In this document: positions 9,495-18,487 of the stretch, one piece after another | How the letters are laid out: each line of letters begins with the position of its first letter | Numbering within the stretch: the first letter of the stretch is position 1 | Assembly (NCBI RefSeq): GCF_002742285.1 | Contig: NZ_MDGM01000012.1 | Coordinates: forward strand, 186,001-250,000 | Source of the DNA: Paramylibacter kogurei | GTDB lineage: Bacteria; Pseudomonadota; Alphaproteobacteria; Rhodobacterales; Rhodobacteraceae | DNA: 64,000 nucleotides | Reading direction: 5' to 3' | Program-made: the position numbers and the translations under genes | Notes under the pieces: generated by a model | The model's input: the letters and a program-made list of their open reading frames with translations, nothing else | Database searches by the model: none | What the model was told of the DNA's origin: nothing

Positions 9495-9959
9495 ATGCTA
9501 TTTAATCTGATATTGGGAGTGGTCGCGGGGATCACGTCACGTTATGTGGAAAAACCGCTGGGGGGCATGATTCAGGAACAATTGGATATGCCAGAGGCGG
9601 ATTTACGTGTGTTGTCTTTTGTGGCGTGTTTGTTGGTTGCTTCGTTGTTGATTGCAATCGCGGGTGCAAATGGAATGCCGATCGTGTTGTTGATCGGTGG
9701 TGCATTGGGCATTTTTGGCAGCCATGTGATGAAATTCGGTCGCGAACAAAAAGATGTGTTTCAGCAAAAACTGGATGAACGCAAGGCAAACGCCGGCAAT
9801 GCAACACCATATCGCGCCGAAGATGTGAACCAAGACGTTGCCGATGCGGTTGACGAAGCTGTTGAGGCCGCGAAAGAGGCATCAACCAAAACCAGCCGTG
9901 CGGTGAAAAAAACGGCAGCCAAGAAAACAACGCCGAAAAAGCCAGCAGCAAAAAAATAA
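9495..9959 (+). CDS. Small membrane protein with Lys/Ala-rich C-terminal tail
   Basis: 154 aa from the second of two adjacent ATGs (9492 and 9495); GAGGG at 9486-9490 is too close to the first. Two hydrophobic segments are visible, a weak one near residues 1-15 and a strong pair around 38-72 (VLSFVACLLVASLLIAIAG, then MPIVLLIGGALGIFG). The rest is an acidic stretch (DVNQDVADAVDEAVEAAKEA) followed by a histone-H1-like tail rich in KKTAAKK and KKPAAKK, which could bind nucleic acid or acidic polymers at the cytoplasmic face. I do not recognise the family. Followed by a strong terminator. Confidence 0.65.
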   Translation: MLFNLILGVVAGITSRYVEKPLGGMIQEQLDMPEADLRVLSFVACLLVASLLIAIAGANGMPIVLLIGGALGIFGSHVMKFGREQKDVFQQKLDERKANAGNATPYRAEDVNQDVADAVDEAVEAAKEASTKTSRAVKKTAAKKTTPKKPAAKK

Positions 9960-9985
9960 GCTGTTTCAAAACTGATCATTTTTTC

Positions 9986-10015
9986 AAAAGGGTAGCAATT
10001 GCTGCCCTTTTATTT
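9986..10015 (+). terminator. Intrinsic terminator
   Basis: AAAAGGGTAGC (9986-9996) pairs with GCTGCCCTTTT (10001-10011) with one wobble and an AATT loop, followed by ATTTT. It sits 27 bases after the small membrane protein gene and is close to symmetrical. Confidence 0.85.
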
Positions 10016-10145
10016 TGCATAGATGTTACGTTAGGTTATGCGTTGAGCGCATAGCGACTTTGCGATTTGTATTGTTGTGCATTGCACCATCTGGCCCCAT
10101 ATTCAGGGTAACAAAACGCATGACAACCAAGAAAGGAATGTCAAA

Positions 10146-10361
10146 ATGGCTCAAGTAGCAACAACAACCGCATCAGTTCGCGACATCGCTGTATCAGTAT
10201 TATCTTCTATCGGTAACTGGTTCATCAAAGTTGGCGAAGCACATTCACGCTCTGCAAAGTTCGAAGAGATGAACAATCTGACAGACGTTGAATTGGCAAC
10301 GAAATACGGTATCAACCGTGATCAAATCGCTGCTTATATCTTTCGTGACCGTATGATCTAA
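10146..10361 (+). CDS. Small DUF1127-like protein
   Basis: 71 aa. The ATG at 10146 is preceded by AAGGAATG; the upstream frame from 10077 lacks a site. The C-terminal half, KFEEMNNLTDVELATKYGIN, matches the DUF1127 pattern (L-x-x-L-x-D-x-E-L-x-x-x-G-I-x-R-x-x-I). In alphaproteobacteria such short proteins include CcaF1-type RNA-binding factors and phosphate/stress-linked proteins, but members are diverse and this one is not arginine-rich. Isolated, with strong terminators on both sides, which suggests a highly expressed single-gene transcript. Function not assigned. Confidence 0.75.
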   Translation: MAQVATTTASVRDIAVSVLSSIGNWFIKVGEAHSRSAKFEEMNNLTDVELATKYGINRDQIAAYIFRDRMI

Positions 10362-10380
10362 TCCGATCATTCGTTCATGA

Positions 10381-10407
10381 AAAAGGCGGGCAAATTGCCC
10401 GCCTTTT
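10381..10407. terminator. Bidirectional intrinsic terminator
   Basis: AAAAGGCGGGC pairs perfectly with GCCCGCCTTTT (11 bp, loop AAATT). A T run follows in both directions, so it can end the DUF1127-like gene on the plus strand and fadB on the minus strand. Confidence 0.9.
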
Positions 10408-10419
10408 CTATTTTTTGAT

Positions 10420-10439
10420 GGGGCTTTCGCCCCTTTTTT
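10420..10439 (+). terminator. Second intrinsic terminator
   Basis: GGGGC (10420-10424), loop TTTC, GCCCC (10429-10433), then TTTTTT. It lies in tandem behind the bidirectional terminator, reading plus, and its T run abuts the stop codon of the minus-strand fadB. Confidence 0.8.
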
Positions 10440-12645
10440 ATGCGGCTTTTTCAACCTTTGGACCGAACTTGCCGTAAAATGTTTCACCAGATGCGGCCAG
10501 ATCGCGCAACATTTTTGGTGTCGTGAAACGCTCGCCATATGTTTTGGTCAATCCATCACAGATTTCCACGGCTTTTTCTGCGCCGATCATGTCCAACCAG
10601 CTGAACGGGCCACCAGACCATGGCATAAAGCCCCAGCCAAGGATCGCGGCAACGTCGCCTTCGCGGATATCCATCAACACGCCGTCTTCAAAGCTACGCA
10701 CAGCTTCCAAAACCTGTGCCATCGCCAAACGGTGCTGAACGGTGGTCAGATCAAGCGCATCTTCGGTCACAGGCCATTCGCGGCGCAAACCTTCCCAAAT
10801 GCCGATACGTTTGCCTTTTTCGTCATAGGCATAGAAACCAGCGTTGTTTTTACGCCCCATGCGCTCTTCTTCGAACAATTTGAACAAGATGCCTTCAGCC
10901 TCTGTCGCTTTGTAATCATCGCCAAGTGCGGCTTGTGTTGCCTTGATGATTTTCACTGACAGGTCGATGGAAACCTCGTCCGCCAATTGCAATGGGCCAA
11001 GCGGCATGCCAAGCAATTTGGCAGCGTTTTCGATCAAGGCTGGTTCCACACCCTCGGCCAACATTGTGATACCTTCGTTCACATATGGCAGGATACAACG
11101 GTTGGCATAGAAGAAACGCTCGTCATTCACCACAATCGGTGTTTTCTTGATTTGCGCCACGTAATCCAATGCTTTGGCCACCGCATCATCACCGGTGTTT
11201 TTACCTTTGATGATTTCAACCAAGTTCATTTTGTGAACTGGGCTAAAGAAGTGGATGCCGATGTAACGTTCATCATCACGGCTGGCTTTGGCCAGTTCGG
11301 TGATTGGCAATGTGGATGTGTTGGTTGCAAAAATTGCATCCGCTTCCAATTGTGCCTCTGCGTCTTTGGTGACACCGGCCTTAACGGTTGGGTCTTCGAA
11401 CACAGCCTCAACAATCAAATCACAGCCCTTGAGCGCTGCGTAATCTGGTGTTGCTGTCAAACGGCCAAGGATTTCTGCTTTCTTTTCTGGTGTTACTTTT
11501 TTGCGTTTCACACCTTCATCAAGCAATCCCTCAACCGTGGCGTAACCACGATCAGCGGCTTCTTGATCACGATCAAGCAATACAACCTCGATCCCAACTT
11601 TGGCGGATACGAATGCAATGCCTGCACCCATCATGCCCGCGCCCAAAACGCCAAGCTTTTTGACCTTCATGTCTGGTACACCAGCGGGGCGAACAGCACC
11701 TTTTTCAAGCGCTTGTTTGGATGTGAACAATGTGTTGATCATTGCCGATGATGATGGGTTCATCAATACTTGGGTGAACCAACGTGCTTCGATTTTGATC
11801 GCCGTGTCGAATGGTACTTGAGCACCTTCATAGATTGCCGACAACATTGCCTTGGCTGCGGGATACACGCCTTGGGTGTTGGAATGCACCATTGCGGATG
11901 CGCCAACATATGTCATGAAACCAGCAGGGTGATACGGTGCGCCACCTGGCATTTTGAAACCTTTTTGATCCCAAGGTTTCACGATATCCGCATCTGTTGC
12001 GTTTAAAACCCATTCTTTGGCTTTGGCCAGCAATTCATCGGCGGGAACAACTTCGTCAACCAAACCAATTTTTTGCGCTTTTACGGGATCGTGCAATTTG
12101 CCCTGCAACAGGATTGGTGACACGGTCATCATATCCATTTTGCGTGACAGACGTGTTGTACCACCTGCACCTGGGAAAATACCGACCATGATTTCTGGCA
12201 AGCCGATTTTCGCCTTAGGGTTGTCCGCCGCAAAAATGCGATGACAGGACAATGGAATTTCATAGCCAATGCCAAGCGCCGTACCCGGCAGAGCCGCCGC
12301 GATTGGTTTCCCACCCTTGTTTGTTTTTGGATCCATGCCCGCACGTTCGATTTTACGTGTGATGCGGTGGAAATTCATGATCCCGTCAAACAGACCTTGG
12401 GCTGGGTTATCACCCGCCATTTCGGCCATTTTCTTGATCACGTTCAAATCCATACCACCGGCGAAATCTTTTTTGCCAGATGTGATAACCACACCTTTGA
12501 CAGCGTCGTCTGCCAAGGCTTTGTCAACCAGCCCGTCCAATTCCGCCGTGCCTTGCAGGTTCAACACATTCATGGATTTATTTGGCAAATCCCATGTGAT
12601 TGTGGCAACGCCGTCGCCGTCTACGTCATAATGAAAATCAGTCAT
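10438..12645 (-). CDS. fadB: Bifunctional enoyl-CoA hydratase / 3-hydroxyacyl-CoA dehydrogenase
   Basis: 735 aa, the usual length for the FadB/FadJ alpha subunit. It hydrates trans-2-enoyl-CoA and oxidises the resulting L-3-hydroxyacyl-CoA with NAD. The crotonase domain comes first with both catalytic acids: E129 (GIGYEIPLSC) and E151 (LPEIMVGIFPGAGG). A Rossmann motif LGVLGAGMMGAGIAF opens the dehydrogenase part, followed by NTSTLPITELA and HFFSPVHKMNLVEII with the catalytic His. The start at 12645 has GGGAAG upstream; the longer frame to 12672 does not. Same strand as the cupin gene and fadA, making a fadA-cupin-fadB unit. FadJ-type is an equal possibility for the name. Confidence 0.93.
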   Translation of the reverse strand: MTDFHYDVDGDGVATITWDLPNKSMNVLNLQGTAELDGLVDKALADDAVKGVVITSGKKDFAGGMDLNVIKKMAEMAGDNPAQGLFDGIMNFHRITRKIERAGMDPKTNKGGKPIAAALPGTALGIGYEIPLSCHRIFAADNPKAKIGLPEIMVGIFPGAGGTTRLSRKMDMMTVSPILLQGKLHDPVKAQKIGLVDEVVPADELLAKAKEWVLNATDADIVKPWDQKGFKMPGGAPYHPAGFMTYVGASAMVHSNTQGVYPAAKAMLSAIYEGAQVPFDTAIKIEARWFTQVLMNPSSSAMINTLFTSKQALEKGAVRPAGVPDMKVKKLGVLGAGMMGAGIAFVSAKVGIEVVLLDRDQEAADRGYATVEGLLDEGVKRKKVTPEKKAEILGRLTATPDYAALKGCDLIVEAVFEDPTVKAGVTKDAEAQLEADAIFATNTSTLPITELAKASRDDERYIGIHFFSPVHKMNLVEIIKGKNTGDDAVAKALDYVAQIKKTPIVVNDERFFYANRCILPYVNEGITMLAEGVEPALIENAAKLLGMPLGPLQLADEVSIDLSVKIIKATQAALGDDYKATEAEGILFKLFEEERMGRKNNAGFYAYDEKGKRIGIWEGLRREWPVTEDALDLTTVQHRLAMAQVLEAVRSFEDGVLMDIREGDVAAILGWGFMPWSGGPFSWLDMIGAEKAVEICDGLTKTYGERFTTPKMLRDLAASGETFYGKFGPKVEKAA

Positions 12646-12668
12646 TTCTCTTCCCTTTCGATGGGTGC

Positions 12669-13127
12669 TCACAATGGTGAGCCATCCTTGCGGGTGAATG
12701 TGCAGGAACCGCCCTGCATTTCCACCTTCATGTCGATGTCTGAATAGGTTGCGGTTTCTGTTGGGGCCTTGGTGCCAACCACCAGAAAACGTGCAATCCT
12801 ATCCGTTTTATTGATAAAATGGTGACCATTTGCATCGCCTGCGGGAAATGCGGCACAGTCACCAACGCTCATTTGGGTTTCGCCGTGATCGTCGATCAAC
12901 GTCACAATACCATCCGTGACCATGACAAACTCGTCCTCGTTCAAATGCCAGTGGCGCAATGATGATTTCGCCCCTGGTTCAAGGATGACAAGATTGGCGC
13001 CAAACTGGGTCAATCCACCGGCATCCCCCAAACGCAACGATGTGCGCCCCGCCATTTCAGCGGCAAAAGGATCAGGATAGATCGAACCTGTTTTTACAGG
13101 CACCATATCAAGGTCAAGTTTTGGCAT
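12669..13127 (-). CDS. Cupin-domain protein
   Basis: 152 aa. A single cupin barrel: [17 protein letters not shown] supplies the first metal motif (H-x-H-x4-E), and [17 protein letters not shown] the second (G-D-x-x-x-x-P-x-x-x-x-H). Small cupins can be metal-dependent isomerases, dioxygenases or sensors. Its ATG overlaps the fadA stop as TAATG, so it is translated with fadA, and it lies 23 bases before fadB. A role in the beta-oxidation unit is therefore likely but unspecified. Confidence 0.8.
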   Translation of the reverse strand: MPKLDLDMVPVKTGSIYPDPFAAEMAGRTSLRLGDAGGLTQFGANLVILEPGAKSSLRHWHLNEDEFVMVTDGIVTLIDDHGETQMSVGDCAAFPAGDANGHHFINKTDRIARFLVVGTKAPTETATYSDIDMKVEMQGGSCTFTRKDGSPL

Positions 13128-14338
13128 TATACGCGTTCGATAATGGTTGCCGCACCCATGCCAGAACCGATGCACAATGTTGCAAGACCGGTTTCTTTGT
13201 CGCTGCGTTCCATTTCATCGAGCAACGTGCCAAGGATCATTGCACCCGTCGCACCCAATGGATGCCCCATCGCAATGGCGCCGCCGTTAACGTTCAGCTT
13301 GCCATGATCAACATTGAAATGTGTCATGAAACGCAACACAACAGATGCGAATGCTTCGTTGACTTCGAACAGATCAATATCACCGATATCCATGCCTGAA
13401 TCGCGCAAGATTTTTTCTGTTACCGGAACAGGGCCCGTCAACATGATGGTTGGGTCTGTGCCGATTTTCGCGGTGGATTTGAAACGTGCGCGTGGTTTCA
13501 GGCCATTTGCTTCGCCAAACTCTTTGTTCCCGATCAATACAGCCGCCGCACCATCAGAAATCGCAGATGAATTGCCCGCGTGGTGAACGTGATTGATGCG
13601 TTCCAGTTCTGGGTATTTCATCAATGCGATTTTATCAAAACCGGGCATTGTTTCACCCATGTCTTTGAATGATGGACGCAATGCACCCAAACCTTGCATA
13701 TCTGTTGGGCGAATTTGTTCGTCCACACCCAAAATGTCCAAACCGTTTTGGTCTTTGACCATGATGCGTGATTTTTCGAAATGGCCTGCTTTGGTTGCTG
13801 CCGCCGCACGTTTTTGGCTTTCAACTGCGTATGCATCACAATCATCACGGCTAAACCCGTATTTCGTTGCGATGATGTCAGAGCTGATCCCCTGTGGAAC
13901 GAAATATGCTTTCATTGCCAAATAGGGGTCAACCGCGATTGCGCCACCGTCCATGCCCATTGGCACGCGGCTCATGCTTTCAACACCACCGGCGATATAT
14001 GCGTTACCGGCACCACCGCGCACTTGGTTTGCGGCCATGTTCACTGCTTCCAAACCAGATGCACAGAAACGGTTGATGGAAACGCCTGGAACGCTTTCGT
14101 CCAGATCAGAGTATAAAACGGCAGAACGCGCCAAACACGCACCTTGTTCGCCAACTTGGGTCACATTGCCCCAAATCACGTCTTCGATTTGCGATGTATC
14201 TGTCAGGTTATTGCGCTTTGCTGTTTCGTTCAGCACTTCTGCAGATAGGCGCACAGCGGTCACTTCGTGCAAGCTGCCGTCTTTTCTGCCTTTGCCCCGT
14301 GGGGTTCGAATTGCATCATAGATATAGGCGTCTGTCAT
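13127..14338 (-). CDS. fadA: Acetyl-CoA acyltransferase (thiolase)
   Basis: 403 aa. Catalyses the thiolytic cleavage of 3-ketoacyl-CoA to acetyl-CoA and a shortened acyl-CoA. The nucleophile is C92 in [15 protein letters not shown]; the C-terminal motifs [18 protein letters not shown] (catalytic His) and CIGSGMGAA (second Cys) are intact. GAGGG lies 5 bases before the ATG at 14338; the in-frame upstream ATG lacks spacing. First gene of the fadA-cupin-fadB unit. The upstream gap holds a cluster of ACGT repeats that may be the operator. Confidence 0.93.
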   Translation of the reverse strand: MTDAYIYDAIRTPRGKGRKDGSLHEVTAVRLSAEVLNETAKRNNLTDTSQIEDVIWGNVTQVGEQGACLARSAVLYSDLDESVPGVSINRFCASGLEAVNMAANQVRGGAGNAYIAGGVESMSRVPMGMDGGAIAVDPYLAMKAYFVPQGISSDIIATKYGFSRDDCDAYAVESQKRAAAATKAGHFEKSRIMVKDQNGLDILGVDEQIRPTDMQGLGALRPSFKDMGETMPGFDKIALMKYPELERINHVHHAGNSSAISDGAAAVLIGNKEFGEANGLKPRARFKSTAKIGTDPTIMLTGPVPVTEKILRDSGMDIGDIDLFEVNEAFASVVLRFMTHFNVDHGKLNVNGGAIAMGHPLGATGAMILGTLLDEMERSDKETGLATLCIGSGMGAATIIERV

Positions 14339-14453
14339 AATAGCCCTCATTTAGTGTGAATTGAGCCGCGTCAGAAACGCGAGATTGCTGGCGACATAAA
14401 ACAGTGTGAACCCTGCACGGCGCAAGGTGTAATTTGGCCAAATCACTCAATAA

Positions 14454-14478
14454 GACGTTACGTTCTTACGTTTACGTC
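14454..14478. promoter_or_regulatory. Cluster of ACGT repeats, candidate operator
   Basis: Four ACGT cores begin at 14455, 14460, 14468 and 14474, including three TTACGT hexamers (14458, 14466, 14472). The block starts GACGT and ends ACGTC, an imperfect dyad. It lies in the 208-base divergent gap between fadA and the FAD monooxygenase gene, about 115 bases before fadA and 70 before the other. TTACG-type sites are typical of MerR-family regulators of acyl-CoA catabolism, from memory; assignment is tentative. Confidence 0.45.
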
Positions 14479-14546
14479 ATGGTTTGCGCAATAAATTGAC
14501 CTTTTGCGTTGATTGGTGAATGTGTTGTGACAAAGGAAAGAATCTC

Positions 14547-15731
14547 ATGAAAGCAGTGATTGTTGGGGCGGGAATTGGCGGCATAACGACGGCCTTGGCC
14601 TTGGCTATGCGCGGATGGGACGTCAACGTTTTGGAACGTGCCGCAAAGATACAAGAAGTGGGTGCCGGTCTTCAGATAAGCCCAAATGGGATGAAGGTTT
14701 TACAATCCCTTGGTGTAACAGACTATATTAATGAAAAATGGTTTGAACCTGAAAATATCGAATTGCGTATGGGGGCAACGGGGCGGCGGATTTTTCAAAT
14801 TCCGATGAAAGCCCAGGCGCAAAATCGTTGGGGTGCGCGATACGTGCAAATCCATCGTGCAGATTTGTTAAACGGATTATTGGCGGCCCTACATGCACGT
14901 GTGGGTAATGTGGTACAAACCAATTGTCAGGTGACGGGATATCAAAATGCCCATGCAACCCCATCTGTGATCTGTGCCGATGGGCGCATGATTGAGGCTG
15001 ACCTTATTGTTGGGGCGGATGGCATTCGTTCTGAAATCCGCACCCAAATGATCGGCCCTGATAAACCACGTTTCACTGGAAACACCGCATGGCGCAGTGT
15101 TGTGCCCATGGATCGATTGGGTGAACAAGTGCCACCGCCTGCGGGGTGTATTTGGGCGGGATCATCGCGCCACGCTGTAACCACCCGCATTCGCGCAGGT
15201 AAGGTGGCGAATTTTGTGGGCATCGTTGAAACCGATGTTTGGACCAGCGAAGGATGGTCTGTTCAGGGTGAAAAATCTGATGCCTTGGCCGATTTCGATG
15301 GCTGGGATCCGATTATTCAAACGATCATCGAAAAATCACCCAATATGTTTCGCTGGGCGCTGTTTGATCGCGCGCCGCTAAAACAATGGTCGGATGGCAA
15401 TGTTGTTCTGTTGGGGGATGCTGCGCATCCGATGTTACCATCGATGGCGCAGGGCGCGGTGCAGGCCATCGAAGATGCATATGTTTTGGCGCAAACGGTG
15501 TCATCCGCGCCAAATATCGCACAAGGTGCATCGCTTTATTTTGAAAAACGTATCAAACGCTGCACCAAAATTCAGGCGATTTCCACGCGCAATCTTCGCA
15601 TGTTTCACAGACATGGCGCGATGGCGCGGTGCTTCACCTATGCCCCGCTTTGGGCCGTGGGACAGATTGCGCCAAATATATTGCTGGCAAAAAACGATTG
15701 GATTTATGGGTTTGATCCAACACGCAATTAA
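14547..15731 (+). CDS. FAD-dependent monooxygenase, salicylate-hydroxylase-like
   Basis: 394 aa. Class A flavoprotein hydroxylase: N-terminal FAD motif KAVIVGAGIGGITTALAL (residues 2-19) with ERAAKIQEVGAGLQISPNG, the DG motif VGADGIRSEIR in the middle, and the second FAD-ribityl motif VVLLGDAAHPMLPSMAQGA near residue 285-303. Closest in layout to salicylate / 3-hydroxybenzoate hydroxylases, which use NAD(P)H and O2 on aromatic acids. AAGGAAAG precedes the ATG. No ring-cleavage gene is nearby, so the substrate cannot be read from context. The stop codon abuts the convergent SDR gene with no gap. Confidence 0.85.
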   Translation: MKAVIVGAGIGGITTALALAMRGWDVNVLERAAKIQEVGAGLQISPNGMKVLQSLGVTDYINEKWFEPENIELRMGATGRRIFQIPMKAQAQNRWGARYVQIHRADLLNGLLAALHARVGNVVQTNCQVTGYQNAHATPSVICADGRMIEADLIVGADGIRSEIRTQMIGPDKPRFTGNTAWRSVVPMDRLGEQVPPPAGCIWAGSSRHAVTTRIRAGKVANFVGIVETDVWTSEGWSVQGEKSDALADFDGWDPIIQTIIEKSPNMFRWALFDRAPLKQWSDGNVVLLGDAAHPMLPSMAQGAVQAIEDAYVLAQTVSSAPNIAQGASLYFEKRIKRCTKIQAISTRNLRMFHRHGAMARCFTYAPLWAVGQIAPNILLAKNDWIYGFDPTRN

Positions 15732-16496
15732 TCAACCTGCGGTCCAGCCACCGTCGATTAACAATGAAGTACCTGTCACCATCGCGCTGGCATCGCTTGC
15801 CAAATACACGGCAGCACCCATGATGTCGGTTACTTCGCCAACGCGGCCCAATTTGATTTTCGACTCCACCCATGCGATTTTTTCAGGGTCGTCAAATGTC
15901 GCAGCCGTCAAAGGCGTGCGAATGAATGTCGGGCAAATGGTGTTCACACGAATGCCCAGCTTACCCCATTCAATCGCCATGGATTTTGTGAACCCTTCGA
16001 CCGCGTGTTTCGTGCCACAATAAACCGCGCGATCAATGCCACCCACATGGGCCATTTGTGATGATATGTTGATCAGGCTGCCGGACTTGCCTGCCGCGAT
16101 CAAACCCTTGGCCACGGCTTGGGTCAAAAAATACGCACCCTTGATATTCAGATCACTGACCGCGTCAAAATCATCAGGGGTGGTTTTTGTGGCCTCGCTG
16201 TGGCGTGCTAAACCAGCGGAGTTGATTAATATATCAAACGGGCCGTGATCGGCGACCTGCTTGGCGGTGTTTTCAACATCGCCAATATCCATGACCAATG
16301 ATTCAATTTCCCAACCTTCGGTGCGCATTTGCGTTGCGATATCTTGCAACCGATCCGCACCTCGCGCGGCAATGGTGACATTTGCGCCAGCTTCAGCCAG
16401 TGCCACTGCACAGCCAAGCCCGATGCCCGAACTTGCCCCCGTAACCAAGGCACGTTTGCCGTCCAGCCGAAAAGATGGGGTTTTGGGCAATGTCAT
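15732..16496 (-). CDS. SDR-family oxidoreductase
   Basis: 254 aa classical short-chain dehydrogenase. NAD(P) motif TGASSGIG (19-26), NSAG (92-95), catalytic S145/S146, Y159 and K163 (YCGTK). Ends with the usual IDGGWTAG. After beta2 the sequence AARGADRL, with an Arg, hints at NADP preference. Similar to 3-oxoacyl-ACP reductase/gluconate-5-dehydrogenase types; substrate not predictable. Divergent from the saccharopine dehydrogenase gene across 105 bases. Confidence 0.85.
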   Translation of the reverse strand: MTLPKTPSFRLDGKRALVTGASSGIGLGCAVALAEAGANVTIAARGADRLQDIATQMRTEGWEIESLVMDIGDVENTAKQVADHGPFDILINSAGLARHSEATKTTPDDFDAVSDLNIKGAYFLTQAVAKGLIAAGKSGSLINISSQMAHVGGIDRAVYCGTKHAVEGFTKSMAIEWGKLGIRVNTICPTFIRTPLTAATFDDPEKIAWVESKIKLGRVGEVTDIMGAAVYLASDASAMVTGTSLLIDGGWTAG

Positions 16497-16601
16497 GTCG
16501 CAATCCTTTTTGGTGGAAACTTGCGCAGATTGAACAGCGGGTCAAGCATGGACTTGGCGCATCAATTGCGGTTTAAATCCCCCACGGACAAAGGAAACAC
16601 C

Positions 16602-17657
16602 ATGACACCACATTTTTGGCTTCGTGCAGAAGATCACAATAACGAACATCGTAGCCCAATTACCCCAACAGAGGCATCCGCATTAATGCAGGCGGGCGCA
16701 AAACTTACGGTGGAACGCAGCGATGATCGCGCACATCACGATGCCGATTTCGCCGCACTTGGCTGTGACATGGTGGAACGTGGCACGTGGATGGATGCGC
16801 CACGCGATACGGTTATCTTGGGGTTAAAGGAATTGCCAATTTTGGATTTTCCGCTGATCCATCGCCATATCCAATTCGCCCATGTTTTTAAGGGGCAGGA
16901 TGCCGCCCCACAAAACCTAGATCGGTTTAAACGTGGTGGTGGAACGCTGTATGATTTGGAATTTCTGGTTGATGACACGGGGCGCCGCGTGGCGGCATTT
17001 GGATATTGGGCCGGGTTTGCAGGTGCTGCCATTGGCTTGATGGCGTGGATTGCACAACAGCGCGGTGAAACGCTGGGCGCTGTGCCGAGCTATCCAAATC
17101 AGGCGGCCCTTGTTGATGAATTGAAAGAGGCACTTGGCGCGGTTGATACGCGCCCCAATGCGATTGTGATCGGCGCACTTGGGCGTGTTGGCACGGGGGC
17201 GGGTGATTTGTTTTCGGCGCTGAATTTGGATGTCACAAAATGGGACATGGATGAGACCGCAAGCGGGGGACCATTTCCCGAAATTGCACAGCATAACATT
17301 TTCCTTAATTGTATATTGGCATCCCCCAAAACACCGCTGTTTTTTGGCGCGGATGACGTTGCCAAATCACGAAGCCTGAGCGTGATTGCCGATATCGCCT
17401 GTGATCCAAACAGCCCTTATAACCCGATCCCAATTTATGGCGATAACACGCGTTTTGATGCGCCCATCATTCGCGTGGCGGATACCCCCGTGTTGGATGT
17501 GATGGCGATTGATAATCTGCCATCCATGTTACCATTGGAAAGCAGTGCGGATTACGCAGCACAACTCTTGCCTATTTTATTGGACTTTAGCGAAGACAAA
17601 CTTGGCACATGGGCACGTGCCAAATCCGTATTCGATGAAAAAATCGCCGCGCTTTAG
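16602..17657 (+). CDS. Saccharopine dehydrogenase, fungal LYS1 type
   Basis: 351 aa; start ATG at 16602 has AAGGAAACACC upstream. The N-terminal half matches the alanine dehydrogenase/PNT N-domain as seen in yeast Lys1: LRAEDHNNEHRSPITP, with AGAKLTVERS. The C-terminal half holds the NAD domain (AIVIGALGRVGTGAGDLF) and WDMDET. Lys1 interconverts saccharopine and lysine plus 2-oxoglutarate using NAD. In bacteria such enzymes usually serve lysine breakdown or polyamine/lysine-linked metabolism. No partner saccharopine reductase lies in this window. The stop shares TTAG with convergent fghA. Confidence 0.82.
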   Translation: MTPHFWLRAEDHNNEHRSPITPTEASALMQAGAKLTVERSDDRAHHDADFAALGCDMVERGTWMDAPRDTVILGLKELPILDFPLIHRHIQFAHVFKGQDAAPQNLDRFKRGGGTLYDLEFLVDDTGRRVAAFGYWAGFAGAAIGLMAWIAQQRGETLGAVPSYPNQAALVDELKEALGAVDTRPNAIVIGALGRVGTGAGDLFSALNLDVTKWDMDETASGGPFPEIAQHNIFLNCILASPKTPLFFGADDVAKSRSLSVIADIACDPNSPYNPIPIYGDNTRFDAPIIRVADTPVLDVMAIDNLPSMLPLESSADYAAQLLPILLDFSEDKLGTWARAKSVFDEKIAAL

Positions 17658-18481
17658 GTCAATAACGCCGCGTGATGTTTAATGTGATCTTGCATAAAGC
17701 TTTGTACAAAATAGTAGCTGTGATCATACCCGTCTTGCATGCGGTATTCACCCGCTTGGCCGCGCGCGGCCATGGCATCGTTCAGGGATTGTGGTTTCAA
17801 CAAATCCAGAAAATTGTCGCCCAAACCTTGGTCGATCAAAATGGGCGAATGAAACCCGTGTTCACGCATCAAAATGCTGGCATCATGGGCAACCCAAGTG
17901 GTTTCATCATCGCCCAAATATGCGCTAAACTGTTTGCGTCCCCAATCGGATGCGGTTGGGTTGGCGATGGGTGCAAAGGCTGACAATGATTGATAACGAT
18001 CGGGCAGGGTCATCGCGATGGTTAATGCACCATGCCCCCCCATCGAATGCCCCGTGATCCCGTTTGCATCTGCGCGGACATTAAATTCTGTGGCAACCAA
18101 GGTTGGTAATTCATCCGTTACATAATCCCACATCTGGAAATGTGGCGCCCAAGGTTTTTGCGTGGCATTCACATAAAAACCAGCGCCCTGACCCAAATCA
18201 TAATCATCATGATTTGCAATATCGTCCCCGCGTGGGGATGTGTCGGGAAATACAAGTGCCAGCCCATGTTCTGCGGCGAAACCTTGCGCGAACGCTTTGA
18301 TCATGGCGTTTTCGTGGGTGCAGGTCAGCCCAGATAAATACCACAAAACGGGCACAGGGTTTTGCGCCGCCTGTGGGGGCATGAACACCGCAAATGTCAT
18401 ATCGCATTGCGTAGCGCTTGAAGCGTGTTTGTAAACGCCCTGAACACCGCCAAAACATTTGTTTTCCGAAATGATTTCCAT
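17654..18481 (-). CDS. fghA: S-formylglutathione hydrolase
   Basis: 275 aa, normal length. Esterase-D family alpha/beta hydrolase that releases formate from S-formylglutathione, the last step of glutathione-dependent formaldehyde detoxification. Nucleophile S146 in GITGHSMGGHGALT; oxyanion segment LSGLTCTHEN (49-58); DTSPRGDD and GAGFYVNATQ are diagnostic of FghA; the catalytic His is in DGYDHSYYF. It starts 6 bases after the response-regulator stop, so it is the last gene of a kinase-regulator-fghA unit. No formaldehyde dehydrogenase gene is next to it. Confidence 0.95.
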   Translation of the reverse strand: MEIISENKCFGGVQGVYKHASSATQCDMTFAVFMPPQAAQNPVPVLWYLSGLTCTHENAMIKAFAQGFAAEHGLALVFPDTSPRGDDIANHDDYDLGQGAGFYVNATQKPWAPHFQMWDYVTDELPTLVATEFNVRADANGITGHSMGGHGALTIAMTLPDRYQSLSAFAPIANPTASDWGRKQFSAYLGDDETTWVAHDASILMREHGFHSPILIDQGLGDNFLDLLKPQSLNDAMAARGQAGEYRMQDGYDHSYYFVQSFMQDHIKHHAALLT

Positions 18482-18487
18482 GATTTG

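Noticed and set aside
10987..11751. 254-codon open frame on the plus strand
   Set aside because: Antisense shadow of fadB with Cys/Phe/His-rich composition and no ribosome binding site.
15732..16496. Naming the SDR as FabG
   Set aside because: It is not near fatty acid synthesis genes and the SDR motifs alone do not separate FabG from other SDR enzymes.
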